From Candidatus Obscuribacterales bacterium (GTDB lineage Bacteria; Cyanobacteriota; Vampirovibrionia; Obscuribacterales; Obscuribacteraceae), in the NCBI GenBank assembly GCA_019637435.1, contig JAHBVO010000001.1:620001-684000 (forward strand): DNA of 64,000 nt. The letters run 5' to 3'. The notes beneath the pieces were generated by a model, which was not told the DNA's origin, searched no databases, and saw only the letters and a program-made list of their open reading frames with translations. Made by a program: the position numbers and the translations under genes. Below, piece after piece: positions 36,736-44,037 of this stretch (position 1 is the stretch's first letter; each line of letters begins with the position of its first letter).

Positions 36736-36777
36736 ATGAGCAAAAACGATGCGCAATTTTGGATTTTTCTGGTTTAG
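36736..36777 (+). CDS. Leader peptide 1 of the aromatic-pathway attenuator
   Basis: MSKNDAQFWIFLV, 13 residues, ending in TAG. It carries Phe-Trp-Ile-Phe. The stop codon lies four bases before the left arm of antiterminator 1, so a ribosome at the stop would mask that arm, while a ribosome stalled at the Phe/Trp codons would leave it free. The ribosome-binding site is weak (only ACGAG ten bases upstream), the main doubt. Confidence 0.65.
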   Translation: MSKNDAQFWIFLV

Positions 36778-36780
36778 CGA

Positions 36781-36856
36781 GGTTCACCCGGGGTGAGTTA
36801 GATTCACGATGATTACCCGAGGTGGACCGCATGCAAAACAAGCAGGCGGTCTTTTT
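36781..36856 (+). terminator. Attenuator 1: antiterminator/terminator switch
   Basis: Terminator: GACCGC (36825-36830) pairs with GCGGTC (36846-36851), extended inward by TGC/GCA, followed by five T. Antiterminator: GGTTCACC (36781-36788) pairs with GGTGGACC (36821-36828), with GGGT/ACCC inside, and so uses the terminator's left arm. The two structures exclude each other. Confidence 0.75.
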
Positions 36857-36886
36857 GTTTCAGAACACAAGTAAAGGAATTGAGTC

Positions 36887-36937
36887 ATGAGTAATAAAGG
36901 TTTTTGGTTTTTTGCGTTTAGAGTCCCCGGGCGGTAA
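36887..36937 (+). CDS. Leader peptide 2 of the aromatic-pathway attenuator
   Basis: MSNKGFWFFAFRVPGR, 16 residues, with four Phe and one Trp in six consecutive codons. AAAGGA lies eight bases before the ATG. Its last codons and stop form the left arm of antiterminator 2. Composition and position are those of a classical Phe-type attenuation leader. Confidence 0.85.
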   Translation: MSNKGFWFFAFRVPGR

Positions 36938-37000
36938 GTCCAGGAAGCGTTGACGCGACCTAGATGACCGACCCGGGGCAACGGAGTCGGTCTTTTTTTT
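36925..37000 (+). terminator. Attenuator 2: antiterminator/terminator switch
   Basis: Terminator: GACCGAC (36966-36972) with GTCGGTC (36986-36992), extended by CCG/CGG, then eight T. Antiterminator: CCCCGGGCGGT (36925-36935) pairs with ACCG-A-CCCGGGG (36967-36978) with one bulged A, which removes the terminator's left arm. The left arm overlaps the end of leader peptide 2. Confidence 0.85.
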
Positions 37001-37023
37001 CACTCTCACAAGGAACCAAAACA

Positions 37024-38214
37024 ATGTCTACGAATCTGAAAGCAAGCATCACCGAAACCCAGAAACGCACCGTGGTTGAGATCGCCGATGGCGTCACCTG
37101 TGGCGGAAGAAGCTTATTAATAGTAGCCGGACCATGCTCTGTCGAATCGAAAGAGCAAATGGACCAGGTGGGCGCGGCGCTGCGCGGTCAAGGCGTAAGC
37201 GCCCTGCGCGGTGGCGTTTACAAGCCACGCACTTCGCCATACGCTTTCCAGGGGCTCGGAGAAGAAGGTCTGCAAATCCTTTCCGACACCTCGAAAAAGT
37301 ATGGTATGCCTGTTATCACAGAAGTTATGTCCGAAAAGCAGGCTGACATTGCTGTTCACACCGCCGATGTTTTGCAAATCGGCAGCCGAAACATGCAGAA
37401 CTTCGAGCTTTTGAAGCACATCGGAACGCTTCGCAAGCCCGTGATTCTCAAACGTGGGCTATCGGCAACATTGGAGGAGTTGGTGAACGCTGCCGAGTAC
37501 ATACTCGCAGGTGGCAATGACCAGGTCATTCTTTGCGAGCGTGGCATCAGAAGCTACGACAATGCGACGAGAAATGTTCTCGACCTCGGTGGTGTCGTAG
37601 CCCTTCGACAGATGACCCATCTGCCGATTCTGGTCGATCCTTCGCACGCTTGTGGGCGCCGAGAACTGGTCGCCGACCTCGCTCGCGCGGCAATTGCTTG
37701 CGGCGCTGATGGTTTGATGATCGAATGCCATCCTGAACCGGAAAAGTCTGTTTCCGACGCACGTCAGGCGATTCATATGGATGACATGATTGAAATCATT
37801 CGAAGCATAGAACCAATTGCAGCTGCGGTTGGAAGAACCATTTGCAATCCGACTCTAGTTAAGGGTGTGGACGAGCCCCAAGCTGAGATCAAAGAGTCGC
37901 ACAAACTGACGGGTTATGAAACTTTGGTCGCTGAACTCAAAGATATTCGTCGCGAAATCGATAAAACCGACACGCGCATTGCCGCTTTGCTGGAAGAGCG
38001 TCTGATGCTCGCTATGCGTGCAGGTGAGCTCAAGCAAGAGCTCAAGGTGCCTTCGCGTGACGTTGCTCGCGAACGCGAAGTTCTCGATCTGGTTGGTCTG
38101 GCATGCACAGATCCGCGTGTCGCCGCTCGGGTTCGCAACATATACGAGCGAATCATGGACGCCAGTCGTCAAATTCAGGTCGAGAATGCACTGCCGAAAC
38201 GAGTGGTTGCATGA
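37024..38214 (+). CDS. aroF: DAHP synthase fused to a C-terminal chorismate mutase
   Basis: 396 residues from the ATG at 37024 (AAGGAA eight bases upstream); an earlier in-frame start falls inside the attenuator. Residues ~35-290 are type I-beta DAHP synthase: IVAGPCSVES, GVYKPRTSPYAFQGLG, LKRGLSATLEELVNAAEYI, HLPILVDPSHACGRRELV. Residues ~299-385 are an AroQ-type chorismate mutase helix bundle (LKDIRREIDKTDTRIAALLEERLML). Condenses phosphoenolpyruvate and erythrose 4-phosphate, and converts chorismate to prephenate. In known fusions of this layout the mutase domain gives prephenate feedback on the synthase. Expression is under the tandem attenuator. Symbol covers the DAHP synthase part. Confidence 0.95.
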   Translation: MSTNLKASITETQKRTVVEIADGVTCGGRSLLIVAGPCSVESKEQMDQVGAALRGQGVSALRGGVYKPRTSPYAFQGLGEEGLQILSDTSKKYGMPVITEVMSEKQADIAVHTADVLQIGSRNMQNFELLKHIGTLRKPVILKRGLSATLEELVNAAEYILAGGNDQVILCERGIRSYDNATRNVLDLGGVVALRQMTHLPILVDPSHACGRRELVADLARAAIACGADGLMIECHPEPEKSVSDARQAIHMDDMIEIIRSIEPIAAAVGRTICNPTLVKGVDEPQAEIKESHKLTGYETLVAELKDIRREIDKTDTRIAALLEERLMLAMRAGELKQELKVPSRDVAREREVLDLVGLACTDPRVAARVRNIYERIMDASRQIQVENALPKRVVA

Positions 38215-38297
38215 GCGTCGTGACAAACGAAAAGTCCGCGGACGGTCTGTGAAGCTCCATCCGCGCGGCTTTCCGAGATGTTGTTTTGGTGGTTCTG

Positions 38298-38326
38298 CTG
38301 ACAACTTGATCACGGATTAATATAAA
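38298..38326 (+). promoter_or_regulatory. Promoter upstream of the 32-residue peptide gene
   Basis: CTGACA (38298-38303), 17-bp spacer, TATAAA (38321-38326). A close match to the housekeeping consensus; gives a ~90-base leader before the small gene. Confidence 0.65.
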
Positions 38327-38378
38327 ACGTGAGCCTTTGCCTGATCAGACGATATATATCACTTGGTACACTTTCTTT

Positions 38379-38400
38379 CACAGCAGTAAGCATTGCTGTG
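38379..38400 (+). promoter_or_regulatory. Hairpin in the leader of the 32-residue gene
   Basis: CACAGCA and TGCTGTG pair around an eight-base loop, ending 13 bases before GAGG. Could modulate translation or stability. Confidence 0.4.
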
Positions 38401-38423
38401 TCATCCCCTCTTCGAGGTCCTAT

Positions 38424-38522
38424 ATGTCATTCCTAGCAGGTCTGGCCGTTCTCGTAGTAGCAACCGTAGCAGCAGCATGGATTAACGACAACACGTCGTT
38501 AGGGGGACAACTGGAAGAGTAG
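38424..38522 (+). CDS. 32-residue single-pass membrane peptide
   Basis: ATG at 38424, GAGG six bases upstream, TAG at 38522. Starts MSFLAGLAVLVVATVAAAW, one hydrophobic helix, then a short polar tail INDNTSLGGQLEE. A good promoter and leader precede it and no other gene can use them, so a real small gene is likely. It ends one base before the convergent membrane-protein gene. Unknown function; small membrane peptides often regulate or stabilise larger membrane complexes. Confidence 0.65.
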   Translation: MSFLAGLAVLVVATVAAAWINDNTSLGGQLEE

Positions 38523-39476
38523 TCAGTCTGGAGTTCCAGATTGCGTTCCAAACTTTGTATTTAGTAAACCACCAGCACCTAGAACGGCAATCAGAGTTGC
38601 AATTCTAATTCCAATTCGCGGAAGTCTTCCGAGTCCGGGAATTTGTACGATAAGGGCGATAATAAGACTGCCGATGAACACCTTCGTAAAGGTGGTCATG
38701 CGCGGATGCGATTTGAAATACTCGAGCCTTGCCAAGCCTGTCTTCTCGAATACGCGTTCTCCGATGAGCGAAACGCCGACCGATAGTCCGGCTACGACGA
38801 CCAGTTCTAACACGGCAAGCAAAGTTGTGGCCAGGGCGCCTGTAATTCCAAGCCTATCGAGAACGATTACCGAGATCAGAAGAGTTATGCCGCTCAAGCT
38901 CGCCTTGAAAAAGCAGCGCCAGAATTGAGTTTTGCAACATTCTTGTGCGACGGTAACCTGGCGTGAGAAAAATGCGACGCCTACCAATCCAGTGAACAAG
39001 CAGAAAAGTAGAGTAGGAGCAAAACGTTTCGGCTCGTTGGACCAATATTTGTAGGACAGAACTGGTGTGTGGTGGTGGGCTTTTCCTCGGGCATCCGGCA
39101 ACCACGCTCGCCAGCGGTCAGGAACCAAACGTTTGAATTTCTCGATTCGAGCGCGATCTTCGTCGTCCATCCCAGCCGGATAGGCGTTAGCCGAATCATG
39201 AGCATCGATTCTTTGATAGTTTTCCTTGCTGAGTATGCGTTTAGCTGATGTGGTATCAGTCGCTTCTGCCGCAATTGACTCGGTCGCAACCGGCGCGTGA
39301 ACTGCGTTTTCACTGCCGGCTTGCGCTAGTGCTTTGCCGGAGTCGAACGTAGTGACACTGACTGCGGTGTAGAACAATAGCAATGATAGTGCCATCAAAT
39401 GTGGTGTCGAGCGAAAACCTACGGTTCGCTTTCTCGCCGTCTGTTTTTGCCTGGTCACCATGAGCCAAAAATTCAT
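38523..39476 (-). CDS. Membrane protein of the sigma factor operon
   Basis: 317 residues. Export signal or first helix near LMALSLLLFYTAVSVTTF, a polar periplasmic stretch (about 50-135), then four or five membrane helices (LLFCLFTGLVGVAFF, LSGITLLISVIVLDRL, ALATTLLAVLELVVVAGLSVGVSLI, VFIGSLIIALIVQIPGL and a last one). The start codon overlaps the anti-sigma gene's stop (ATGA), so it is translated with it. No family recognised. As the last gene of a regulatory operon it may be a target or a third signalling component. Confidence 0.75.
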   Translation of the reverse strand: MNFWLMVTRQKQTARKRTVGFRSTPHLMALSLLLFYTAVSVTTFDSGKALAQAGSENAVHAPVATESIAAEATDTTSAKRILSKENYQRIDAHDSANAYPAGMDDEDRARIEKFKRLVPDRWRAWLPDARGKAHHHTPVLSYKYWSNEPKRFAPTLLFCLFTGLVGVAFFSRQVTVAQECCKTQFWRCFFKASLSGITLLISVIVLDRLGITGALATTLLAVLELVVVAGLSVGVSLIGERVFEKTGLARLEYFKSHPRMTTFTKVFIGSLIIALIVQIPGLGRLPRIGIRIATLIAVLGAGGLLNTKFGTQSGTPD

Positions 39477-39934
39477 ACCACCTGACTTTCTTTTCTGGGC
39501 TCGGCAATGAGCAGTTTCAATCCAATCATAGTTCCTAAACCTACAATCCAGGAACCGATTCCCCAGACCGATTCGAACGCATCGACGAACAGCATTACGT
39601 AAAGGAACAGAGCAACGGCCGCTGCGTAAACGATCCAGCTCAGTTGTTGCTGTTTCGAACTTTCCACCACAGCCACCTGCGCAAGAATGCTTTGAGTCAG
39701 GCGTTCCGAAACGTCAAATTGCGGTAGCAATCTTGCCATGTCCACCATCTCTTCTGTTTGCGCTTGCCAATTTTGACAACGATCGCAACTCTGTAAGTGC
39801 ATCGAGACGCGCTCACCATCAACTTCTTGAGTGCAATTCTCCAGATTATTTCTGGTTGAGTCGGCAGTATCGTCCAGAATCTCTGTCAAGATTTCTCGAA
39901 CTCTGCTGCATTTTGTTTCGTTCAATTCATCCAC
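39473..39934 (-). CDS. Zinc-finger anti-sigma factor
   Basis: 153 residues. The HxxxCxxC motif of the ZAS/zf-HC2 family is present in MHLQSCDRCQNW at about 45-57. Then comes a soluble helix, and two hydrophobic segments LSWIVYAAAVALFLYVMLFV and VWGIGSWIVGLGTMIGLKLLI. Such proteins hold an ECF sigma factor at the membrane. It follows the sigma factor gene by 15 bp and overlaps the next gene by 4 bp. Confidence 0.88.
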   Translation of the reverse strand: MDELNETKCSRVREILTEILDDTADSTRNNLENCTQEVDGERVSMHLQSCDRCQNWQAQTEEMVDMARLLPQFDVSERLTQSILAQVAVVESSKQQQLSWIVYAAAVALFLYVMLFVDAFESVWGIGSWIVGLGTMIGLKLLIAEPRKESQVV

Positions 39935-39949
39935 CTTAAATCACCACCT

Positions 39950-40615
39950 TCATACGTTTTGTGAGACCGCAAGCTGTTCGGACAGTATCTTTCTCAAGTT
40001 TTCTCGTGCGCGAAAGAGCAGCGACTTTACCGAACTCACCGAAAGCTCACTTATTTCAGCGATTTCCTCATACGGTAAATCTTGTTGATAACGCAGCACA
40101 AAAGTCTTTCTCTGTTGAATTGGAAGCTGTCCGAGGGCGTCGAAGAGCATGTGCTGTGAAACTCTCCATTCTACCTCCTGTTCTACATCCTCTGTTGATG
40201 CCGGTTCCGCTTGCGGATTCACCTCCAAAAGTTCTTCTAGCGATTGCTGACCTTTTTGATCGCGGATTGTGTTTAGTGTCGAGTTTGTAGCAATTTTTAA
40301 AAGCCACGGTTTAAAACTTTTTGTTGTATCGAAGCCAGGAAGCGCTTTGTAGGCTTTCAAGAATGTATCCTGAGTGAGATCGGACGCTGAGTCATGATTT
40401 CGAATCATTTGATAGATGATGTTGTAGACCAGCTTTTGATACCGCCGCACGAGGACCTCGAATGCCTTATTGTCGCCCGCACGTGTCTTCCCAACGAGTT
40501 CGGCGTCGGCAATCGCAGTTATATCGCTCGCGTTTCTCTTGGAATTCTCCACGTTGCCCATCGTCCAGAGGGAAATCTTTTTGCGTTTGACCCACATCGT
40601 GCCGCTTCCTAGCAT
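39950..40615 (-). CDS. ECF-type RNA polymerase sigma factor
   Basis: About 221 residues from the ATG at 40615 (GAGG five bases upstream); ATGs at 40597 and 40561 are also possible. Region 2: AFEVLVRRYQKLVYNIIYQMIRNHDSASDLTQDTFLKAYKAL. Region 4: LPIQQRKTFVLRYQQDLPYEEIAEISELSVSSVKSLLFRARENLRKIL. No region 3, as expected for the ECF group. Lies between an LTXXQ protein gene and its anti-sigma gene; likely responds to envelope damage and controls its own operon. Confidence 0.93.
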   Translation of the reverse strand: MLGSGTMWVKRKKISLWTMGNVENSKRNASDITAIADAELVGKTRAGDNKAFEVLVRRYQKLVYNIIYQMIRNHDSASDLTQDTFLKAYKALPGFDTTKSFKPWLLKIATNSTLNTIRDQKGQQSLEELLEVNPQAEPASTEDVEQEVEWRVSQHMLFDALGQLPIQQRKTFVLRYQQDLPYEEIAEISELSVSSVKSLLFRARENLRKILSEQLAVSQNV

Positions 40616-40653
40616 ATATACCTCGCCTGAGTATTCGACGAATTTATCAGGAC

Positions 40654-41205
40654 TCAACGACCTAGGCGCGGATTTCCGGTCAGAAAGCCTTTCATGCGTT
40701 GAGAGACGATGCGCTTCTGATCTGCTGTAAGAATTGCTCGGGCGCTGAGAATCGAGTTTAGGCGCTTGTCTTGAATTTGCTCTCGCAATTCTTTTATCTC
40801 GCTGACCTTCTTCTTTATGACCTCGTCAGTCGAAGACTCGTCTGCCATCAGGTCGGATAGGTCGAGCAAATCTTCTTTGATCTGAGCGCGCAGCGGACGC
40901 GCTTCTTCTAGTTGTTTCGTCAGTATGCTGGAAAGCTTGTTTTGTTGATCATCCGTTGCTTCTATCAGATTGAAAAACCGCTTTTTAAAATGGTTGGATA
41001 GAGCGATTTCCAGCTCGGGATCAACAAGTGCTCTTGCAACCGTCTTGTCCGCCCATGCCGGAAGGAATTGTGATGCCGATAAACCCGCAACTGTTAGTAT
41101 CCCAACGATCGCTACGGTGGACTTCCGCAATTTCGATGAACAAATCTTTTGCATTGCGTGAATTGGACATTTCGGTGATTCTGTTTTACTCGAATTGAAA
41201 CTCAT
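40654..41205 (-). CDS. Exported LTXXQ/CpxP-like protein
   Basis: 183 residues from the ATG at 41205, which has AGGAG eight bases upstream; a longer frame upstream lacks this. Signal-anchor (STVAIVGILTVAGLSASQFLPAWA), then an all-helical domain with the LTXXQ motif in LTADQKRIVSQRMKGF near the C-terminus and an earlier DDQQNKLSSILTKQLEE. This is the Spy/CpxP/CnrX-type fold, which senses periplasmic stress or metals. Upstream of an ECF sigma factor it is a plausible signal input, as in CnrYXH, although the order and families here are not those of that system. Confidence 0.75.
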   Translation of the reverse strand: MSFNSSKTESPKCPIHAMQKICSSKLRKSTVAIVGILTVAGLSASQFLPAWADKTVARALVDPELEIALSNHFKKRFFNLIEATDDQQNKLSSILTKQLEEARPLRAQIKEDLLDLSDLMADESSTDEVIKKKVSEIKELREQIQDKRLNSILSARAILTADQKRIVSQRMKGFLTGNPRLGR

Positions 41206-41348
41206 GATATTTGCTCCTGTGGCTTGTGCATTGGTCAGCCCTCTCCCTTCAAACACATTACACAGGCTGTTTTGAAAAGTTGCGCGAAACACAAAAATCT
41301 TTCGTCGCCGTGCTATAACAACGAGTATCGACTGAGGTTGAGGGCACA

Positions 41349-41744
41349 ATGACGGAAAAAATCAAGAAGTCTGAGGACGAGTGGAAGCAGCAGCTGGAGC
41401 CGCAGCAGTACCACGTCACCCGTGAGAAGGGAACAGAACGTGCCTTCACCGGAAAATACTGGGACAGTAAAGAGAAAGGGCGCTATCTCTGCGTCTGTTG
41501 CGATGCTGAATTGTTTCACTCCGACACAAAGTACGACTCTGGATCCGGGTGGCCGAGTTACTACCAGCCGGTTTCACCTGAGGCTGTCGAAACGGAAGAG
41601 GATCGCACCTTGTTTATGAAGCGAGTGGAAGTGCACTGTTCTCGCTGTGACGCTCACCTTGGGCATGTCTTCGAAGATGGTCCGAGACCGACGGGTCTGC
41701 GTTATTGCATAAATTCCGCGTCACTCAAGTTTGACGGCGATTAA
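41349..41744 (+). CDS. msrB: Peptide methionine (R)-S-oxide reductase
   Basis: 131 residues. Zinc-binding pairs in [11 protein letters not shown] and [12 protein letters not shown], the catalytic Cys in [10 protein letters not shown], and [11 protein letters not shown] are all present. Repairs Met-R-sulfoxide in proteins. Its stop codon overlaps that of convergent pheA. Next to the envelope-stress-type sigma operon (divergent, ~145 bp), which fits a stress response, but no shared site was found. Confidence 0.97.
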   Translation: MTEKIKKSEDEWKQQLEPQQYHVTREKGTERAFTGKYWDSKEKGRYLCVCCDAELFHSDTKYDSGSGWPSYYQPVSPEAVETEEDRTLFMKRVEVHCSRCDAHLGHVFEDGPRPTGLRYCINSASLKFDGD

Positions 41745-42682
41745 GTAATGCGAATAGAGCTGTAGACGCCGAGAATGCGAGCTTTCGTTGCGTTATCTCT
41801 AATTGCTGTCCAGATGTTCTGAGTTTGTTGGTTGGAGCCCAGCTCCAGCTCGAAAACGTATCGGTACTGCCAGGAGCGTTCGGGAATCATCAGCGGTACT
41901 ATTGATAGAACCTTGGCGTTGTGCCTGCCAATCGTCGACGCGACAAATGTGGAAAACTCGATGGTCTCCGGATCCAGCTCTACACAACAACTCAGTCGGG
42001 GCCGGGTTGGAAAGTTTTTGCTGACGGCATCCATGGCGACATTCACCGGCGCGATGATACCGAATCTGGTTTCATTGTGTTTAAAGTCTTCGATATCTCT
42101 TGCGAGGATCGTTAATCCGGTAAGGGCTGCTGAAGCTTCACCGGCGATTGCCACAATCGATGGATCGTTCTGTTCTTTTACATGAAATGCGGCGCCGCTC
42201 GTATCCCAGAAACCAGTACTTTGCGCCCATGGCATCTGGTTTAAAAAACGAATACATTGCTTCAACGCCACCGGATGTGATAGCACTACCTTGATGTCTT
42301 TCGGATTAGTCCCCGGAAGTCCGAGCAGCTGATGGTGGACCGGAACGTAGACGTCAGCGATGAATGAGACCTGATATTGAAGAATGAGCTCCCAGGCGGG
42401 TGTGATAGCGCCTATCGATGAATTCGCAAGTGGGATCACTCCGAATTTGCATTCGCCATCGCGGACCTTATCGTAGACTTCTTGAAACGATTTGCAGGAC
42501 TCGAAAACAACCGACAGTTCTTCGGCGCTTTTGGGATCGGTCGGTAATCCCAGTTCTTTGCCCTTCTTCGCCAGAAACATGCGAGCCGCGACATGACTGT
42601 AGGCTCCAGGCGCTCCCTGGAACGCGATGGAGAGCTCAGCGGTAGTCTTTGAAGGATCGGATGTCGCGCCTGACGCATTCAT
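41741..42682 (-). CDS. pheA: Prephenate dehydratase
   Basis: 313 residues. N-terminal [22 protein letters not shown], then the catalytic-domain blocks [16 protein letters not shown] and [14 protein letters not shown] (the TRF motif with the catalytic Thr), and a C-terminal ACT-type segment ([23 protein letters not shown]). No chorismate mutase is attached; that activity is on the DAHP synthase. Converts prephenate to phenylpyruvate. Starts inside the aroB stop codon (TGATG), so it is coupled to aroB. Confidence 0.94.
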   Translation of the reverse strand: MNASGATSDPSKTTAELSIAFQGAPGAYSHVAARMFLAKKGKELGLPTDPKSAEELSVVFESCKSFQEVYDKVRDGECKFGVIPLANSSIGAITPAWELILQYQVSFIADVYVPVHHQLLGLPGTNPKDIKVVLSHPVALKQCIRFLNQMPWAQSTGFWDTSGAAFHVKEQNDPSIVAIAGEASAALTGLTILARDIEDFKHNETRFGIIAPVNVAMDAVSKNFPTRPRLSCCVELDPETIEFSTFVASTIGRHNAKVLSIVPLMIPERSWQYRYVFELELGSNQQTQNIWTAIRDNATKARILGVYSSIRIT

Positions 42683-43824
42683 CAGAGGAGTTTATTGAGG
42701 TCTGCAATAGGATAGGACACTTCGTAGTCGACCATGCCGAGACGCGTGTGCGGCAAGACGAGTTTGATGTTTTCGCCGTGTCGCTTTTTATCGTGAGCCA
42801 TTGTACTGACCAGCTCTTCTTTATTGCTTCCTTTCGGCAGTTCATGGGGTAATTCCGCCCTGATCAAAATCTCTTTGACACGTTCGACCGCGGCCTTCTC
42901 TATGCGTTTTTGTGCGACTGACAATTTTGTGGTTTGCACAAGACCGATGCCGACTGCTTCTCCGTGACTGAGCTTGAAGTCACCGACCTTCTCCAGTGCG
43001 TGACCCACGGTGTGTCCCAGGTTCAAAATTCGTCTGAGATTTGCTTCCCGCGGATCGCGTGCCACTATATATAGTTTCATCTTAATACAACTGGTAATCA
43101 GTCCGGATATTCCCGGATCTTCAATATCGAAGCCGTCCTTGATAATTTTCTCCAGCACATCGATAAGTGGTGTCGGTCCCATTTCGTAGTCGCTGTTTTT
43201 CGCAACGGTTTCTTCGATCATTGCGTATTTCAAGATCTCGCCAATGGCGCTCATAACCTGTTTCCGTGGAACGGTGCTGAGCATCTCTTGATCTGCGAGC
43301 ACCGCTTTAGGGAAGAAATAGGTACCGGCGAGGTTTTTACCGGCTGGTAAGTTGACTGCTGTTTTGCCACCGATGGCGGCGTCTACTTGCGCGAGAAGGG
43401 AAGTTGGCACAATCACGAGGTTTAAACCACGCAAGTAAGTTGAGGCTGCGAACCCTGCCAGGTCGGAAACTGAACCTCCGCCCAGGGCGACTATCGTGTC
43501 GTGTCTATCGAAACCGCGTTCCTGCAAGTGCTCCCAGATACGAATCAACCAGTCGGTCGACTTGCAAGCCTCGCCATCCGGGACTTCGAGCGTGGTCACT
43601 TTGAAGTCTTCTCCTGGTAGGTCGTCTAAAACGTCTCTGAGCCAATGGACGGCTGTCGAGGCCTGGCACAAAACCAGCACCCTTTTTCCAGCGCCGATCT
43701 GTGCGAGCGTGCTCGATAACTTATGTCGGGCACCGGCTCCAACAGCTACTCGTGTGCGAACTTCGAGCGCCGTGTTCCACAACATTGTGACGACCGGTCC
43801 CCGGTGTTTGGCTTTGTGACGCAT
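42682..43824 (-). CDS. aroB: 3-dehydroquinate synthase
   Basis: 380 residues from the ATG at 43824, preceded by GGGAG; one further upstream has no good site. NAD- and zinc-binding family blocks: LVLCQASTAVHW, IVALGGGSVSDLAGFAASTYLRGLNLVIVPTSLLAQVDAAIGGKTAVNL, and zinc-ligand regions EILKYAMIEE, NLGHTVGHALE and LSHGEAVGIGLV. Second step of the shikimate pathway. Operon with pheA downstream. Confidence 0.95.
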   Translation of the reverse strand: MRHKAKHRGPVVTMLWNTALEVRTRVAVGAGARHKLSSTLAQIGAGKRVLVLCQASTAVHWLRDVLDDLPGEDFKVTTLEVPDGEACKSTDWLIRIWEHLQERGFDRHDTIVALGGGSVSDLAGFAASTYLRGLNLVIVPTSLLAQVDAAIGGKTAVNLPAGKNLAGTYFFPKAVLADQEMLSTVPRKQVMSAIGEILKYAMIEETVAKNSDYEMGPTPLIDVLEKIIKDGFDIEDPGISGLITSCIKMKLYIVARDPREANLRRILNLGHTVGHALEKVGDFKLSHGEAVGIGLVQTTKLSVAQKRIEKAAVERVKEILIRAELPHELPKGSNKEELVSTMAHDKKRHGENIKLVLPHTRLGMVDYEVSYPIADLNKLL

Positions 43825-44037
43825 GATAGAGATGCTCCCTTTCGGCGTGTGAAGTTGACCGCGTCGTGGCCGCGTAGCCATCGAGTTCTTGAGAGGATTC
43901 GCGTAACGGTCTGGGAAATCAAACCTTAGCAGTTTCTTCCAAGCTACTCATAGACCTCTATGCCCAGCCTATAAGCGTTTATTACATATCGAAAGCTTTT
44001 TCCGTCGACGCGCTTACGTCACTCGCTGATGATGTTT

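Noticed and set aside
36784..36796. TCACCCGGGGTGA palindrome read as a repressor operator
   Set aside because: Better explained as part of the antiterminator of attenuator 1.
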